This document shows, one piece after another, positions 16,290-24,501 of a stretch of DNA of 64,000 nucleotides (its first letter is position 1; each line of letters opens with the position of its first letter). The stretch comes from CAIQQQ01 sp040399685 (GTDB lineage: Bacteria > Pseudomonadota > Alphaproteobacteria > Acetobacterales > Acetobacteraceae), in contig JBBART010000026.1 in the NCBI GenBank assembly GCA_040399685.1, positions 1-64,000 on the forward strand, given 5' to 3'. Made by a program: the position numbers and the translations under genes. The notes under the pieces were generated by a model that was not told where the DNA came from, made no database searches, and worked only from the letters and a program-made list of their open reading frames with translations.

Positions 16290-17626
16290 TGAACCACACC
16301 ATCTGGCCGGAAACAGCCCCAGGCGCCGCGCTGGCAAACGCCCGTGGGAACAATATCTCCGACCTGGCCGAGGCCGCGCGCGTGCGCCTCGCCGCCGACC
16401 CCGCCACGCCCCCCATTTCCCTGCGAACACTCGCATCCGACCCGGTGCTGACCGTCCGGGCCGCCGTGGCCATGAACCCCGCCGTGGCCGATGACGTCCT
16501 GGAACTGATTGCCCATGATCCAGACGATCGGGTCCGTGGCCTCTTGGCGCAGCGGCTTGCGCTGCTTCTGCCAAGCCTCACCCTGCACAAGCAGGCACCC
16601 CTTCACAATCAGGCCATGGCCGCCCTGCACACCCTTGTGACGGATGAAGCAACCCGGGTTCGGGCCGCGATCGCTGAAGTGGTCAGGGACATGGAGAATG
16701 TCCCACACGGACTGATCTTCCGCCTGGCGAGCGATTTAGAACTTTGCGTGTCCGATCCCGTGATCCGGATGTCTCCGGTTCTCACCGCTGAAGACCTGCT
16801 GTTACTGGTCTCCATTCCGCCAGGCCCCACCACGGCCACTTCCGTGGCACGCCGGCCCCACCTCGGCGCACGGATCGCCGACGTTATCGCAAGTGGCCAA
16901 GACGATTTCGCCATCGCAGCCCTTCTGGAAAATCGTTCAGCCGCCCTCAGCGAAGCGACGCTCGATGGACTGATCTCACGAGCGGCGGGCCAGACCGTCT
17001 GGCATCGTTCACTGGCGCGTCGGCACAATCTTTCTGAGGAGGCCGCGCGCGCCTTGTCCGAGATCGTCAGCAGCGACATCCTGACGGACTTGGCCCGACG
17101 AGCCGATTTCTCGGCCAGTACAGCCCGTCACGTCGCCGGCAGGCTGGCGGAGGTACTGGCGGCACAATCTGCCCAACCCAGCGCAGTTCTGAACCGCCCT
17201 CCCCGGCAGGCGGAAGCCATGTTGATGGCGCAGGAAATGGCGCGCACCCGCAGCCTTAACGAAGAAACAACCGTTGCCGCCGCAAAGCGGGGCGAGGTGC
17301 GGCTCTGCGTCGCAATGGTGGCCGTGGCCGCCTGCGTGGGGCACACCGTGGTGGAGCGGGCGAGCACACTGCGCAGTGCCAAGGGCCTTGTCAGCATCAT
17401 CTGGCGCGCCGGTTTTTCCATGCGCTCCGCTGGAACACTCCAAACCCTGCTGCTGCGTCTACCACCCGAGGCAGTGCTTCATCCCACCGCAGACGGCGGG
17501 TTTCCGCTGACACCAGATGAAATGCGCTGGCAGGTAGATTTCCTCATTCGCGTTGGCGGCCCGCAGGCCGTGCCTGAAGCCCAATCGGACCCCACGCTCG
17601 GCATATCGCAGATCAGGGCCGGATGA
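16286..17626 (+). CDS. DUF2336 domain protein
   Basis: 446 aa, largely helical and Ala/Leu-rich with HEAT-like repeats: LRTLASDPVLTVRAAVAMNPAVADDVLELIAHDPDDRVRGLLAQRLA, and VWHRSLARRHNLSEEAARALSEIVSSDILTDLARR. This fits DUF2336, an alphaproteobacterial family without an agreed biochemical role. The start ATGATG overlaps the stop of the diguanylate cyclase and has an AGAGGA site inside that gene. A role with c-di-GMP output is inferred only from this coupling. It overlaps convergent argB by 14 bp. Confidence 0.82.
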   Translation: MMNHTIWPETAPGAALANARGNNISDLAEAARVRLAADPATPPISLRTLASDPVLTVRAAVAMNPAVADDVLELIAHDPDDRVRGLLAQRLALLLPSLTLHKQAPLHNQAMAALHTLVTDEATRVRAAIAEVVRDMENVPHGLIFRLASDLELCVSDPVIRMSPVLTAEDLLLLVSIPPGPTTATSVARRPHLGARIADVIASGQDDFAIAALLENRSAALSEATLDGLISRAAGQTVWHRSLARRHNLSEEAARALSEIVSSDILTDLARRADFSASTARHVAGRLAEVLAAQSAQPSAVLNRPPRQAEAMLMAQEMARTRSLNEETTVAAAKRGEVRLCVAMVAVAACVGHTVVERASTLRSAKGLVSIIWRAGFSMRSAGTLQTLLLRLPPEAVLHPTADGGFPLTPDEMRWQVDFLIRVGGPQAVPEAQSDPTLGISQIRAG

Positions 17627-18530
17627 TCGTTCCGTGGCCGCCTTCGGTGAATAGCTCCAACAGACAGGCGTGCGGCTCACGCCCATCCAGAATCACGGCG
17701 CCCTTGACGCCGCGTTTGACGGCGTCGACGCAGTTCTCAACCTTCGGGATCATGCCGCCGGTGATGAAGCCGCTGGCCACCCCAGCCTCAACCTCGGCCA
17801 CCGTCATTTCCGGAATCAACACCTTGTTGGCATCCAGCACGCCGGGCACATCCGTCAGCATCAACAATCGCGTGGCGCCCAGCGCGCCGGCCACGGCACC
17901 AGCGACAGTGTCAGCGTTGATGTTATAGGTCTGGCCATCCTCGCCCACGCCCACAGGGGCAATCACCGGGATCAGGCCGGCGCCGGTCAAGGCGTGGATG
18001 ACGCGGACATCGACATGCTCTGGCTCGCCGACGAAGCCCAGATCGAGCATCCGCTCAATCCGGCTGCCCGGGTCCATGATGGTGCGCGACAGCTTGCGGG
18101 CACGGATCAGGCCGCCATCCTTGCCGCAGATCCCCACGGCAAGCGCACCGGCCTTGTTGATCAGCCCGGCCACCATTTTATTGACCGTGCCAGCCAGCAC
18201 CATCTCCACCACTTCCACCATCGCGGCATCCGTGACGCGGAGACCGTCGATGAATGTGGAGGTGATGGCGAGGCGCTTGAGCATCGAATTGATCTGCGGC
18301 CCACCGCCATGCACCACCACCGGGTTCATGCCGACCTGCTTGAGCAACGCGATGTCGCGGCCGAACATATTGGCCAGATGCTCCTCGCCCATCGCATGGC
18401 CACCGTATTTGATCACGATGGTGGCACCGGCATAACGGCGAAGGAACGGCAGCGCATGGGCCAAAATCTTGGCCTGTTCGGCGGCCGACTCGCGGGGTGG
18501 GGACTCGAAATCATCCACGTGTTTGGTCAT
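17613..18530 (-). CDS. argB: Acetylglutamate kinase
   Basis: 305 aa amino-acid kinase fold: VIKYGGHAMG, VVVHGGGPQIN, DVPGVLDANK and ITGGMIPKVENC identify NAGK, which phosphorylates N-acetylglutamate in arginine synthesis. The N-terminal extension (ESAAEQAKILAHALPFLRRY) resembles the helix of arginine-sensitive hexameric NAGKs, so feedback inhibition is likely. It lies 54 bp downstream of engB and may be the last gene of the rpmH-led transcript. Confidence 0.96.
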   Translation of the reverse strand: MTKHVDDFESPPRESAAEQAKILAHALPFLRRYAGATIVIKYGGHAMGEEHLANMFGRDIALLKQVGMNPVVVHGGGPQINSMLKRLAITSTFIDGLRVTDAAMVEVVEMVLAGTVNKMVAGLINKAGALAVGICGKDGGLIRARKLSRTIMDPGSRIERMLDLGFVGEPEHVDVRVIHALTGAGLIPVIAPVGVGEDGQTYNINADTVAGAVAGALGATRLLMLTDVPGVLDANKVLIPEMTVAEVEAGVASGFITGGMIPKVENCVDAVKRGVKGAVILDGREPHACLLELFTEGGHGTIIRP

Positions 18531-18584
18531 CGGGCAGTCCCCTCCAGCGTTGCGCCAGCGTTTAGCGGTGCCATGGCCGCCGGG

Positions 18585-19211
18585 TCAAGAAACCGGATTG
18601 GCAAGAGCCGCGAGATCGGCCCGAAGCTCGGCAATCCCGAGCCCAGATGAACTGCTGGTGGTCAGGATATCAGACAGAGCGGCGGGGTGCTTGCGAGCGA
18701 GTGCTATAATCTCGGCCTGCTTGGCCGCCAGCACCGACGGCTTCACGGCATCGGCCTTCGTTATCACAATCCGGTAAAGCACCGCGGCCCGGTCCAGCGT
18801 GCTGATTGCCGCCAGATCGTTCTCCTTCACTTCGACGCGCGCATCCAGCAGCAGGATAACCCGCTGCAACGTGGTGCGCCCACGAAGATAGTTGAACATC
18901 AACCCCTGCCAATCTTCCTTCACCTCCTTGGCTGCAATGGCAAAGCCATAGCCGGGCATGTCCACCAATGTCAGGCGGTCACCAAGATTAAAGAAATTCA
19001 GCTGCTTCGTCCGTCCCGGCTGGGACGATGTGCGCGCCAAGGAGTTGCGGCCGGTCAATGCATTGACGAGCGAGGATTTGCCGACGTTCGAACGCCCGGC
19101 AAACGCCACCTCCGGCAGGCCCGACGGCGGCAATTGGTCCAGGCGCTGCGATGCATAGAAAAAATCGCACTGCGCAGCGAACAGAAGGCGGCCGGCCTCA
19201 ATCGAGGCCAA
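18585..19211 (-). CDS. engB: Ribosome biogenesis GTP-binding protein EngB/YsxC
   Basis: 208 aa from a TTG. GTPase motifs are intact: G1 AGRSNVGKSS, G3 DMPGYG, G4 TKAD, with the family-specific SQPGRTKQLNFF. It acts in large ribosomal subunit assembly. No ATG exists near the start; the frame is open upstream to the yidC stop with an in-frame CTG at 19274 (giving PFEKTPEQIEAERLASIEAG), so the true N-terminus may be about 20 residues longer. It is the fifth gene of the rpmH block. Confidence 0.93.
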   Translation of the reverse strand: MASIEAGRLLFAAQCDFFYASQRLDQLPPSGLPEVAFAGRSNVGKSSLVNALTGRNSLARTSSQPGRTKQLNFFNLGDRLTLVDMPGYGFAIAAKEVKEDWQGLMFNYLRGRTTLQRVILLLDARVEVKENDLAAISTLDRAAVLYRIVITKADAVKPSVLAAKQAEIIALARKHPAALSDILTTSSSSGLGIAELRADLAALANPVS

Positions 19212-19270
19212 CCGTTCCGCTTCAATCTGTTCGGGGGTTTTCTCGAACGGATTGGTGAGAAGTTCGCCGG

Positions 19271-21028
19271 TCAGGACTTCACGACCCCGACCCGAGCGGC
19301 CTTGGGGGCCGTCAGTCGTGTGCTCCGCATGATCAGCGACTGTTGCAGGATCGTCAGTGAGTTATTCCAGCTCCAATAGATCACCAAGCCGGCCGGGAAG
19401 CTCGACAGCATGAAGGTAAAGATAATGGGCATGAACTGGAACAAGCGTGCCTGGGTGGGGTCTGGCGGCGGCGGGTTCAGCTTCTGCTGGAAATACATCG
19501 TCACGCCCATGATCAACGGCCAGGCGCCGAGATGGAGGTAGTGCGAGTAGATCGACGGGTCGAACGGAAGCAGTCCGAACAGGTTGAACACGTTCGTCGG
19601 GTCGATGGCCGAAAGGTCGTGAATCCAGCCGAAGAACGGCGCGTGCCGCATTTCGATGGTCACGAAAATGACCTTATAGAGTGAGAAGAACACCGGGATC
19701 TGAATGATCATCGGCAGGCAACCACTGGCCGGGTTGACCTTCTCGGTCTTGTAGAGCGCCATCATCGCCGATTGCAGCTTCGCCGGCTCGTCCTTGTACT
19801 GCTCGCGCAGCACCGTCATTTTCGGAGCAAGCAGCTTCATCTTGCTCATCGAACGATAGGATTTGTTGGCCAGCGGGAAGAACAGCAGCTTCAGGCCCAG
19901 TGTGAACACCAGGATGGCGATGCCGAAATTGCCGAAATAGCCGTTCAGGAAATCGATGGCGTAAAAGAACGGCTTGGTGATGAAGTAGAACCAACCGAAA
20001 TCCACAGCCTTGTCAAAGCTCGGCACATGCGCGTCGGTTTCGTAGTGGTCGAGCAGGCGAACTTCCTTGGCGCCCGCGAACAGGCGGGATTTTTGCGTGG
20101 CGGTCGCCCCGGCGGCCACGATCTGCGCATCCTTCGTCACGAAGTCGACCTGGTAGCGGTCGCCCTGGTCGGAAATATGACGATAAGTGGCCACGGAATT
20201 GACGGCCTGATCCGGGATCAGCGCGGTCAGCCAATATTTGTCGGTGAAGCCTGCCCAGCCGCCTGCGCCCGTGTTCTCGAAGGCGATGCCGGCCCGCTTC
20301 TCGCCCTCGGATTTGGCGTCTGTGTATTTCACTTCCTTCAGCTTGCCATCCAGAACGCCGATCAGGCCTTCATGCAGGATGTAGTAGCCTTCGGTGACCG
20401 GCGTGTAGTCACGACGAATTCGGGCGAACGGGTGCAGGCCGACGGAAGCGCCAGAATTGTTCACGACCGTCTGCTCGACGGTGAACATGAAATTGTCATC
20501 GAGCCCGAGCAGGATTTTGAAATCGATGCCGGCGCCGTTGTTCCAGGCCAGCGTCATCTGGCTCGTGGCCGTCAGCGCGCCGCTTGCGGTCCACAGGGTG
20601 TCGTTGCCGGGCAGCGCCACGCTTGTGCCGGGGGCAGCGGTCCAGCCGAACTGCACATGATAGGGCTGCGCTTCGGTGCGCGGCTCCAGCAGGCGCACCA
20701 GGGGGCTGTCGCTGGCGATGGTGTCGCGATAATCGCGCAGCACCAGATCATCCAGGCGAGCGCCCAGCAGGTTAACGCTGCCCTGTAGACGCGGTCCGGT
20801 GAAGGTGGCGCGCGGCGCGTTGCGCTCCACGGAACCCTGGGCGATCAGACCCGAGCCGCCGGTGGCGGCCACGGAGGCTGCGGCCGACGGCGCCTGGGCG
20901 CTGGGGCTGGTGATCTCGGACGTGGCAGCCACCTGCACCGGAGCCGGGTGCTTGGGGAGCAACAACTGGAATCCGAGCAGGATTGCGACCGACAGGGCGA
21001 TCGCCATCATCAGGCGTTTCTGGTCCAT
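19271..21028 (-). CDS. yidC: Membrane protein insertase YidC
   Basis: 585 aa Gram-negative type. N-terminal TM (RLMMAIALSVAILLGFQLLL), low-complexity Ala/Ser linker, large periplasmic beta domain (about 75-345), then the conserved five-helix insertase core with YRSMSKMKLLAPKMTVLREQYKDEPAKL and NPASGCLPMIIQIPVFFSLYKV. The protein ends at RVGVVKS. It inserts membrane proteins alone or with Sec. Its ATG overlaps the yidD stop by one base (TGATG). Confidence 0.97.
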   Translation of the reverse strand: MDQKRLMMAIALSVAILLGFQLLLPKHPAPVQVAATSEITSPSAQAPSAAASVAATGGSGLIAQGSVERNAPRATFTGPRLQGSVNLLGARLDDLVLRDYRDTIASDSPLVRLLEPRTEAQPYHVQFGWTAAPGTSVALPGNDTLWTASGALTATSQMTLAWNNGAGIDFKILLGLDDNFMFTVEQTVVNNSGASVGLHPFARIRRDYTPVTEGYYILHEGLIGVLDGKLKEVKYTDAKSEGEKRAGIAFENTGAGGWAGFTDKYWLTALIPDQAVNSVATYRHISDQGDRYQVDFVTKDAQIVAAGATATQKSRLFAGAKEVRLLDHYETDAHVPSFDKAVDFGWFYFITKPFFYAIDFLNGYFGNFGIAILVFTLGLKLLFFPLANKSYRSMSKMKLLAPKMTVLREQYKDEPAKLQSAMMALYKTEKVNPASGCLPMIIQIPVFFSLYKVIFVTIEMRHAPFFGWIHDLSAIDPTNVFNLFGLLPFDPSIYSHYLHLGAWPLIMGVTMYFQQKLNPPPPDPTQARLFQFMPIIFTFMLSSFPAGLVIYWSWNNSLTILQQSLIMRSTRLTAPKAARVGVVKS

Positions 21029-21285
21029 CAGGGTGCCGTCCGGCCTTGTAAAGAGTGTGATGAAGGAGTGGGCACGAGGTCGAGACCACCCTCGTTCCAG
21101 GGGTTGCAGCGCAAGATGCGTCGCGTGGCAAGAGCAGACCCGCGCAAGGCCCCGTGAATTTTTAACGCTTCGATCGCGTAGTGGCTGCAACTGGGCTCGA
21201 ATCGGCAATGGCCGCCGATCACCCCGCGCAGCGTCAACTGGTATCCCCGGACCGCCCCCGCCAACACCGTGGCGGCAACACTCAT
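21028..21285 (-). CDS. yidD: Membrane protein insertion efficiency factor YidD
   Basis: 85 aa. The conserved core YQLTLRGVIGGHCRFEPSCSHYAIEAL, followed by RILRCNPWNEGG, with its three Cys residues, identifies YidD, an amphipathic inner-membrane-associated helper of YidC. It is coupled both sides: ATGA overlap with rnpA and TGATG with yidC. Confidence 0.95.
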   Translation of the reverse strand: MSVAATVLAGAVRGYQLTLRGVIGGHCRFEPSCSHYAIEALKIHGALRGSALATRRILRCNPWNEGGLDLVPTPSSHSLQGRTAP

Positions 21286-21653
21286 GGCACACCAGCCTTG
21301 GACAAGGCCCGACGCAGGTCATCCATCAGATCGACAAACGGGCGGCCACGCGTCGAGTCGCGACCGATCAGCACGAGATCCACACCCACCACCGGTCGCT
21401 CCCGCAGGAGAAGCCGCGCCGCCTCCTTGAGACGACGACGGGTGCGATTGCGGATCACGGCATTTCCAACTTTTTTGGTCACCGTAAAGCCGATGCGGGC
21501 AGCCTGCCCGTCATTTCGGTCCAAGGCCTGTAAAACCAGGCCATGAACAGCAGCTTTACGGCCCTTGGAAGCCGCCCGAAGAAACTCCGGGCGGTTCTTG
21601 AGGCGCAATGGGGTCGGCATCGGCGGCATGTCAGGCAGAGAGGCGGGTTGCAT
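21282..21653 (-). CDS. rnpA: Ribonuclease P protein component
   Basis: About 123 aa. RLKNRPEFLRAASKGRK and the RNR signature VIRNRTRRRLKEAAR mark RnpA, the protein subunit that helps the RNase P RNA process tRNA 5' ends. Three ATGs could serve (21653, 21629, 21620); the last gives MPTPLRLKNR, closest to a typical family start, but none has a strong ribosome site. It lies 23 bp after rpmH and overlaps yidD by 4 bp. Confidence 0.93.
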   Translation of the reverse strand: MQPASLPDMPPMPTPLRLKNRPEFLRAASKGRKAAVHGLVLQALDRNDGQAARIGFTVTKKVGNAVIRNRTRRRLKEAARLLLRERPVVGVDLVLIGRDSTRGRPFVDLMDDLRRALSKAGVP

Positions 21654-21676
21654 ACGCAAGAACCCGCCTTGGCTGC

Positions 21677-21811
21677 TTACGCTGACAGCTTCGCGCGGCC
21701 CTTGGCGCGACGATTGGCCAGAACCTTACGGCCGCCGACAGTGGCCATGCGGGTGCGAAAGCCATGCCGATGCTTGCGGACGAGTTTGGACGGTTGATAC
21801 GTGCGCTTCAC
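21677..21811 (-). CDS. rpmH: 50S ribosomal protein L34
   Basis: 44 aa, standard length: KRTYQPSKLVRKHRHGFRTR, then GGRKVLANRRAKGRAKLSA. The start is a GTG at 21809-21811 with GGAG upstream; ATG is not available. It is the first gene of the rpmH-rnpA-yidD-yidC-engB-argB series and has a strong promoter about 95 bases upstream. Confidence 0.97.
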   Translation of the reverse strand: MKRTYQPSKLVRKHRHGFRTRMATVGGRKVLANRRAKGRAKLSA

Positions 21812-21903
21812 GACGGCACTCCAGAATACAAAAATGAGCGTACTGCAACACGCAGCACGTGATACGACGGGAAAAGTTGCCCATGCCACGTCGCAAGAGG
21901 CGG

Positions 21904-21933
21904 CTTATACGGTCAGGCCAGCGGCCCCGTCAA
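21904..21933 (-). promoter_or_regulatory. Sigma70-type promoter of rpmH operon
   Basis: On the minus strand TTGACG (21933-21928) and TATAAG (21909-21904) are separated by 18 bases, a near-consensus housekeeping promoter pointing at rpmH. Transcription would start near 21897, leaving a leader of roughly 85 bases before the GTG. Confidence 0.65.
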
Positions 21934-21988
21934 CCTGAAGCGGCGGACGGCTGGTGCAATGGCACCGTTTTCGCCTAGAACGGACCCT

Positions 21989-22909
21989 ATGAAAACACAG
22001 AACAAGACAGCTCTGGCGCTTCAAGGCGGCGGTGTGCATGGGGCCTATGCGTGGGGCGTGCTGGATCGGTTGATCGAGGACGGGCTGGCGGTTGACCGAG
22101 TCTGCGGGGTGTCGTCTGGCGGCCTGCTGGCAGCCATGCTCGTCCAGGGCCTGGTCAAGGGTGGGCCTGACGGCGCCCGGCGTGAGATGCAGAAATTATG
22201 GGACAGGGTGCGCACCGCCAATGCTCTCAGCCCGCTACAGAACGGGCCGATGGAGCGCTGGCTGTGGGGGTGGGACCTGTCCAACAACATCGCCTTCCAG
22301 GGCATGGAGGCGGCGTTGCGCATGTTCAGCCCCGCCCAGATCAATCCGTTCGGCCACAACCCCCTGCGCCCGGTGATCGAGGATGTGCTCGACCTGAAGG
22401 CGCTGCGCCATCCCGATGCGATCCGCCTCACCGTGGCCGCCACCGACGTGGAGACCGGCGAGGCGCGTTGCTGGGGCAACGCGGACATCACGGCCGATGT
22501 GCTGATGGCGTCCTGCTGCCTGCCTCTGGTGTTTCATGCCGTCGCCGTTGATGGACGTCATTATTGGGATGGCGGATTTTCCGGAAATCCGCCGCTGGGC
22601 CCGCTGCTGGAGCCGGACCTGCCTGACCACCTTGTGCTGATTCGCGCACAGACGGCCATTCGCAGCGGTGTTCCCTCAACGCCGGCCGAGATTATGAACC
22701 GACTGACCGAGATCGCCTGTCATGGGGTGCTGGAAGCGGAGTTGCGCGCGCTGCCGGCGACTGTCCAGGTGACGTCGCACGGCGCCGATGCGGTCTTGTC
22801 GCTGTTGCCGATCTCGTCGAAGTTCAACGCGGGCGATGCTTTCATCGCCAACCTGTTCGAAGCGGGGCGGAACGCCGCATCGTCCGGATCGTCTTGGGAG
22901 GCAGTATGA
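21989..22909 (+). CDS. Patatin-like phospholipase
   Basis: 306 aa. The patatin elements are in order: oxyanion GGGVHGAYAWG near the N-terminus, nucleophile GVSSGG (GxSxG), and the dyad Asp in YWDGGFSGNPP (DGG). No signal peptide. It should hydrolyse acyl chains from lipids or possibly polyhydroxyalkanoate-like esters in the cytosol. The following 70-aa H-box peptide overlaps its stop codon and is presumably coupled to it. The ATG at 21989 is used rather than an upstream one at 21959 because the family motif begins a few residues in. Confidence 0.9.
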   Translation: MKTQNKTALALQGGGVHGAYAWGVLDRLIEDGLAVDRVCGVSSGGLLAAMLVQGLVKGGPDGARREMQKLWDRVRTANALSPLQNGPMERWLWGWDLSNNIAFQGMEAALRMFSPAQINPFGHNPLRPVIEDVLDLKALRHPDAIRLTVAATDVETGEARCWGNADITADVLMASCCLPLVFHAVAVDGRHYWDGGFSGNPPLGPLLEPDLPDHLVLIRAQTAIRSGVPSTPAEIMNRLTEIACHGVLEAELRALPATVQVTSHGADAVLSLLPISSKFNAGDAFIANLFEAGRNAASSGSSWEAV

Positions 22910-23118
22910 ACAACACACCTGTCCGTGAGTTAGGCCATGCCCTGCGCAACATCCTCGCGCCATCGATGATGCTGGCGGAACGATTGTCCGGTCACTCCGA
23001 CCCGTCGGTCCGCAGGGCCGGCACCGTTATCCTCGACTCGATCGACGAGGCCATCGCCGCGATCAAGGCCGCCACGTCAGCCGAAACAGATACGCAGGGC
23101 GAGAGCGGCGCAGGGTGA
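22906..23118 (+). CDS. Small HisKA-like (H-box) peptide
   Basis: 70 aa. RELGHALRNILAPSMMLAERL resembles the dimerisation/phosphoacceptor helix of histidine kinases (H followed by a Pro seven residues on), and the rest forms a second helix (RRAGTVILDSIDEAIAAIKAAT), i.e. a stand-alone two-helix hairpin with no ATPase domain. A strong GGGAGG site precedes the ATG. It overlaps the patatin stop by 4 bp. Whether the His is phosphorylated is unknown; the HisKA resemblance is by eye. Confidence 0.6.
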   Translation: MNNTPVRELGHALRNILAPSMMLAERLSGHSDPSVRRAGTVILDSIDEAIAAIKAATSAETDTQGESGAG

Positions 23119-23147
23119 AGCCGAAGCGGTTGTCAGGAGAGGAAGAG

Positions 23148-23270
23148 CTTCTTTTTCTGAAGAAAAAGAAGCAAAAAGACTTTCATTCGTTTCGGTGCAT
23201 GGCGCGGTAGATACATCGCTACATGTATGAATTCATAAAGTTTTTGGGGTTCTTTTTTTCAAAAAAGAAC
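23148..23270 (+). repeat. Three-hairpin intergenic repeat, copy A
   Basis: First of four copies. A conserved 24-base hairpin (23148-23171) opens it, a conserved 22-base hairpin (23249-23270) closes it, and a variable imperfectly self-complementary centre lies between. It fills the convergent gap between the H-box peptide gene and rodA. Short open frames running through it are not genes. About 75 bases on its right side hold nothing else I recognise. Confidence 0.9.
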
Positions 23271-23349
23271 TCTTTTGCTTACCTTCACATTTTCGACCCG
23301 CCGAAATTCTAACCTTCTCCAGGGCGGGCCGAATTCAACCGATCGCGCT

Positions 23350-24501
23350 CTAGATTTCGTCACGTCCGTCACCGAACTCCACATCGCGGTGGACATGCAC
23401 GGACATCAACAGCCCCATGCCGATCATCACCGTGATCATGGCTGTGCCGCCATGGGACACGAGCGGCAGCGGCACGCCGCCCACCGGGATGGCGCCCATC
23501 ACCATCGCCACGTTGACGACCACATACATGAAAAAATTGACGCTGATGCCGAGTGCGACCAGCCGGCCATACTGGTGGCGACATCGCAGCGCCATGAGCA
23601 TACCGCCCACGATTAGAAACCCCAGCAACGTCAGCAAGGCCAGGCCGCCCACCAGGCCGAATTCCTCAGCCAGCATGGTGAAGATGAAATCCGTCTGCTT
23701 TTCCGGCAGGAAATTCAGATGCCCCTGCGTGCCTTGCAGGAATCCCTTGCCCCACATGCCGCCCGACCCAAGCGCGATCTTGGATTGAATGATGTTGTAG
23801 CCAGCCCCCAGCGGGTCGCTTTCCGGGTTCAGGAAGGTGGTGATGCGGGCGCGTTGGTAGTCGTGCAGGTGGTTATAGGCCACCGGTGCGGCCGCCCCCA
23901 CGCAACAGACCAGCACAAGCACCTTCCACCAGCGCAAACCGGCGCCAAGGAAGATGGAGAACCCCACCACAGCGGTGATGACGGCGGTGCCCAGATTGGG
24001 CTCCTTCAGGATCAACCCCACCGGCACCAAAACGGCAATGGCAGGAGGAATGAGGAACAGCGGGTTGCCCATCCGCTCCCACGACGCCTTGTGAAACCAG
24101 TGCGCCAGGGCGAGGACAAGGGCGATCTTCATCAATTCGCTCGGTTGCCACTGCATGCCGCCAAGGTCAATCCAGCGCATGGCGCCCTTGCCCGTATGGC
24201 CCATCTTCAAGACCAAAATCAGCAAGATCACGCCGCCGGCATAGGCCAGCCAGGACATGCGGGCGATGAAGCGGATATCCACCAGGGCAATGGAGAGCAT
24301 CAATGTGAGGCCGAAGCCGAAGCGCAGGAGATGGCGCGAGGCATAAGGCTCGGGGGAGCCACCGGCCGCGGAATACAGCGCCACGTAGCCCACGGAGGCC
24401 AACAGGCAGAGCAGCACCACATAAAACCAGCTGATCTGCCACAGCTTGCTGGTGAGGCCGAACGAGGCCTCCCGGATGAGCCGGCGTTCGGACACGCTCA
24501 T
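23350..24501 (-). CDS. rodA: Rod shape-determining protein RodA (SEDS glycosyltransferase)
   Basis: 383 aa with about ten membrane helices. SEDS landmarks are present: MRWIDLGGMQWQPSELMKI, LKEPNLGTA, ARITTFLNPESDPLGAGYNIIQSKIALGSGG, and AEEFGLVGG. It polymerises lipid II glycans in the elongasome with PBP2, whose gene overlaps by 4 bp upstream. Last gene of the mre block. Confidence 0.97.
   Translation of the reverse strand: MSVSERRLIREASFGLTSKLWQISWFYVVLLCLLASVGYVALYSAAGGSPEPYASRHLLRFGFGLTLMLSIALVDIRFIARMSWLAYAGGVILLILVLKMGHTGKGAMRWIDLGGMQWQPSELMKIALVLALAHWFHKASWERMGNPLFLIPPAIAVLVPVGLILKEPNLGTAVITAVVGFSIFLGAGLRWWKVLVLVCCVGAAAPVAYNHLHDYQRARITTFLNPESDPLGAGYNIIQSKIALGSGGMWGKGFLQGTQGHLNFLPEKQTDFIFTMLAEEFGLVGGLALLTLLGFLIVGGMLMALRCRHQYGRLVALGISVNFFMYVVVNVAMVMGAIPVGGVPLPLVSHGGTAMITVMIGMGLLMSVHVHRDVEFGDGRDEI

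Noticed and set aside
21812..21988. Replication origin near rpmH
   Set aside because: No dnaA or gidA gene, no cluster of DnaA boxes and no AT-rich unwinding region are visible; the gap only shows the rpmH promoter.
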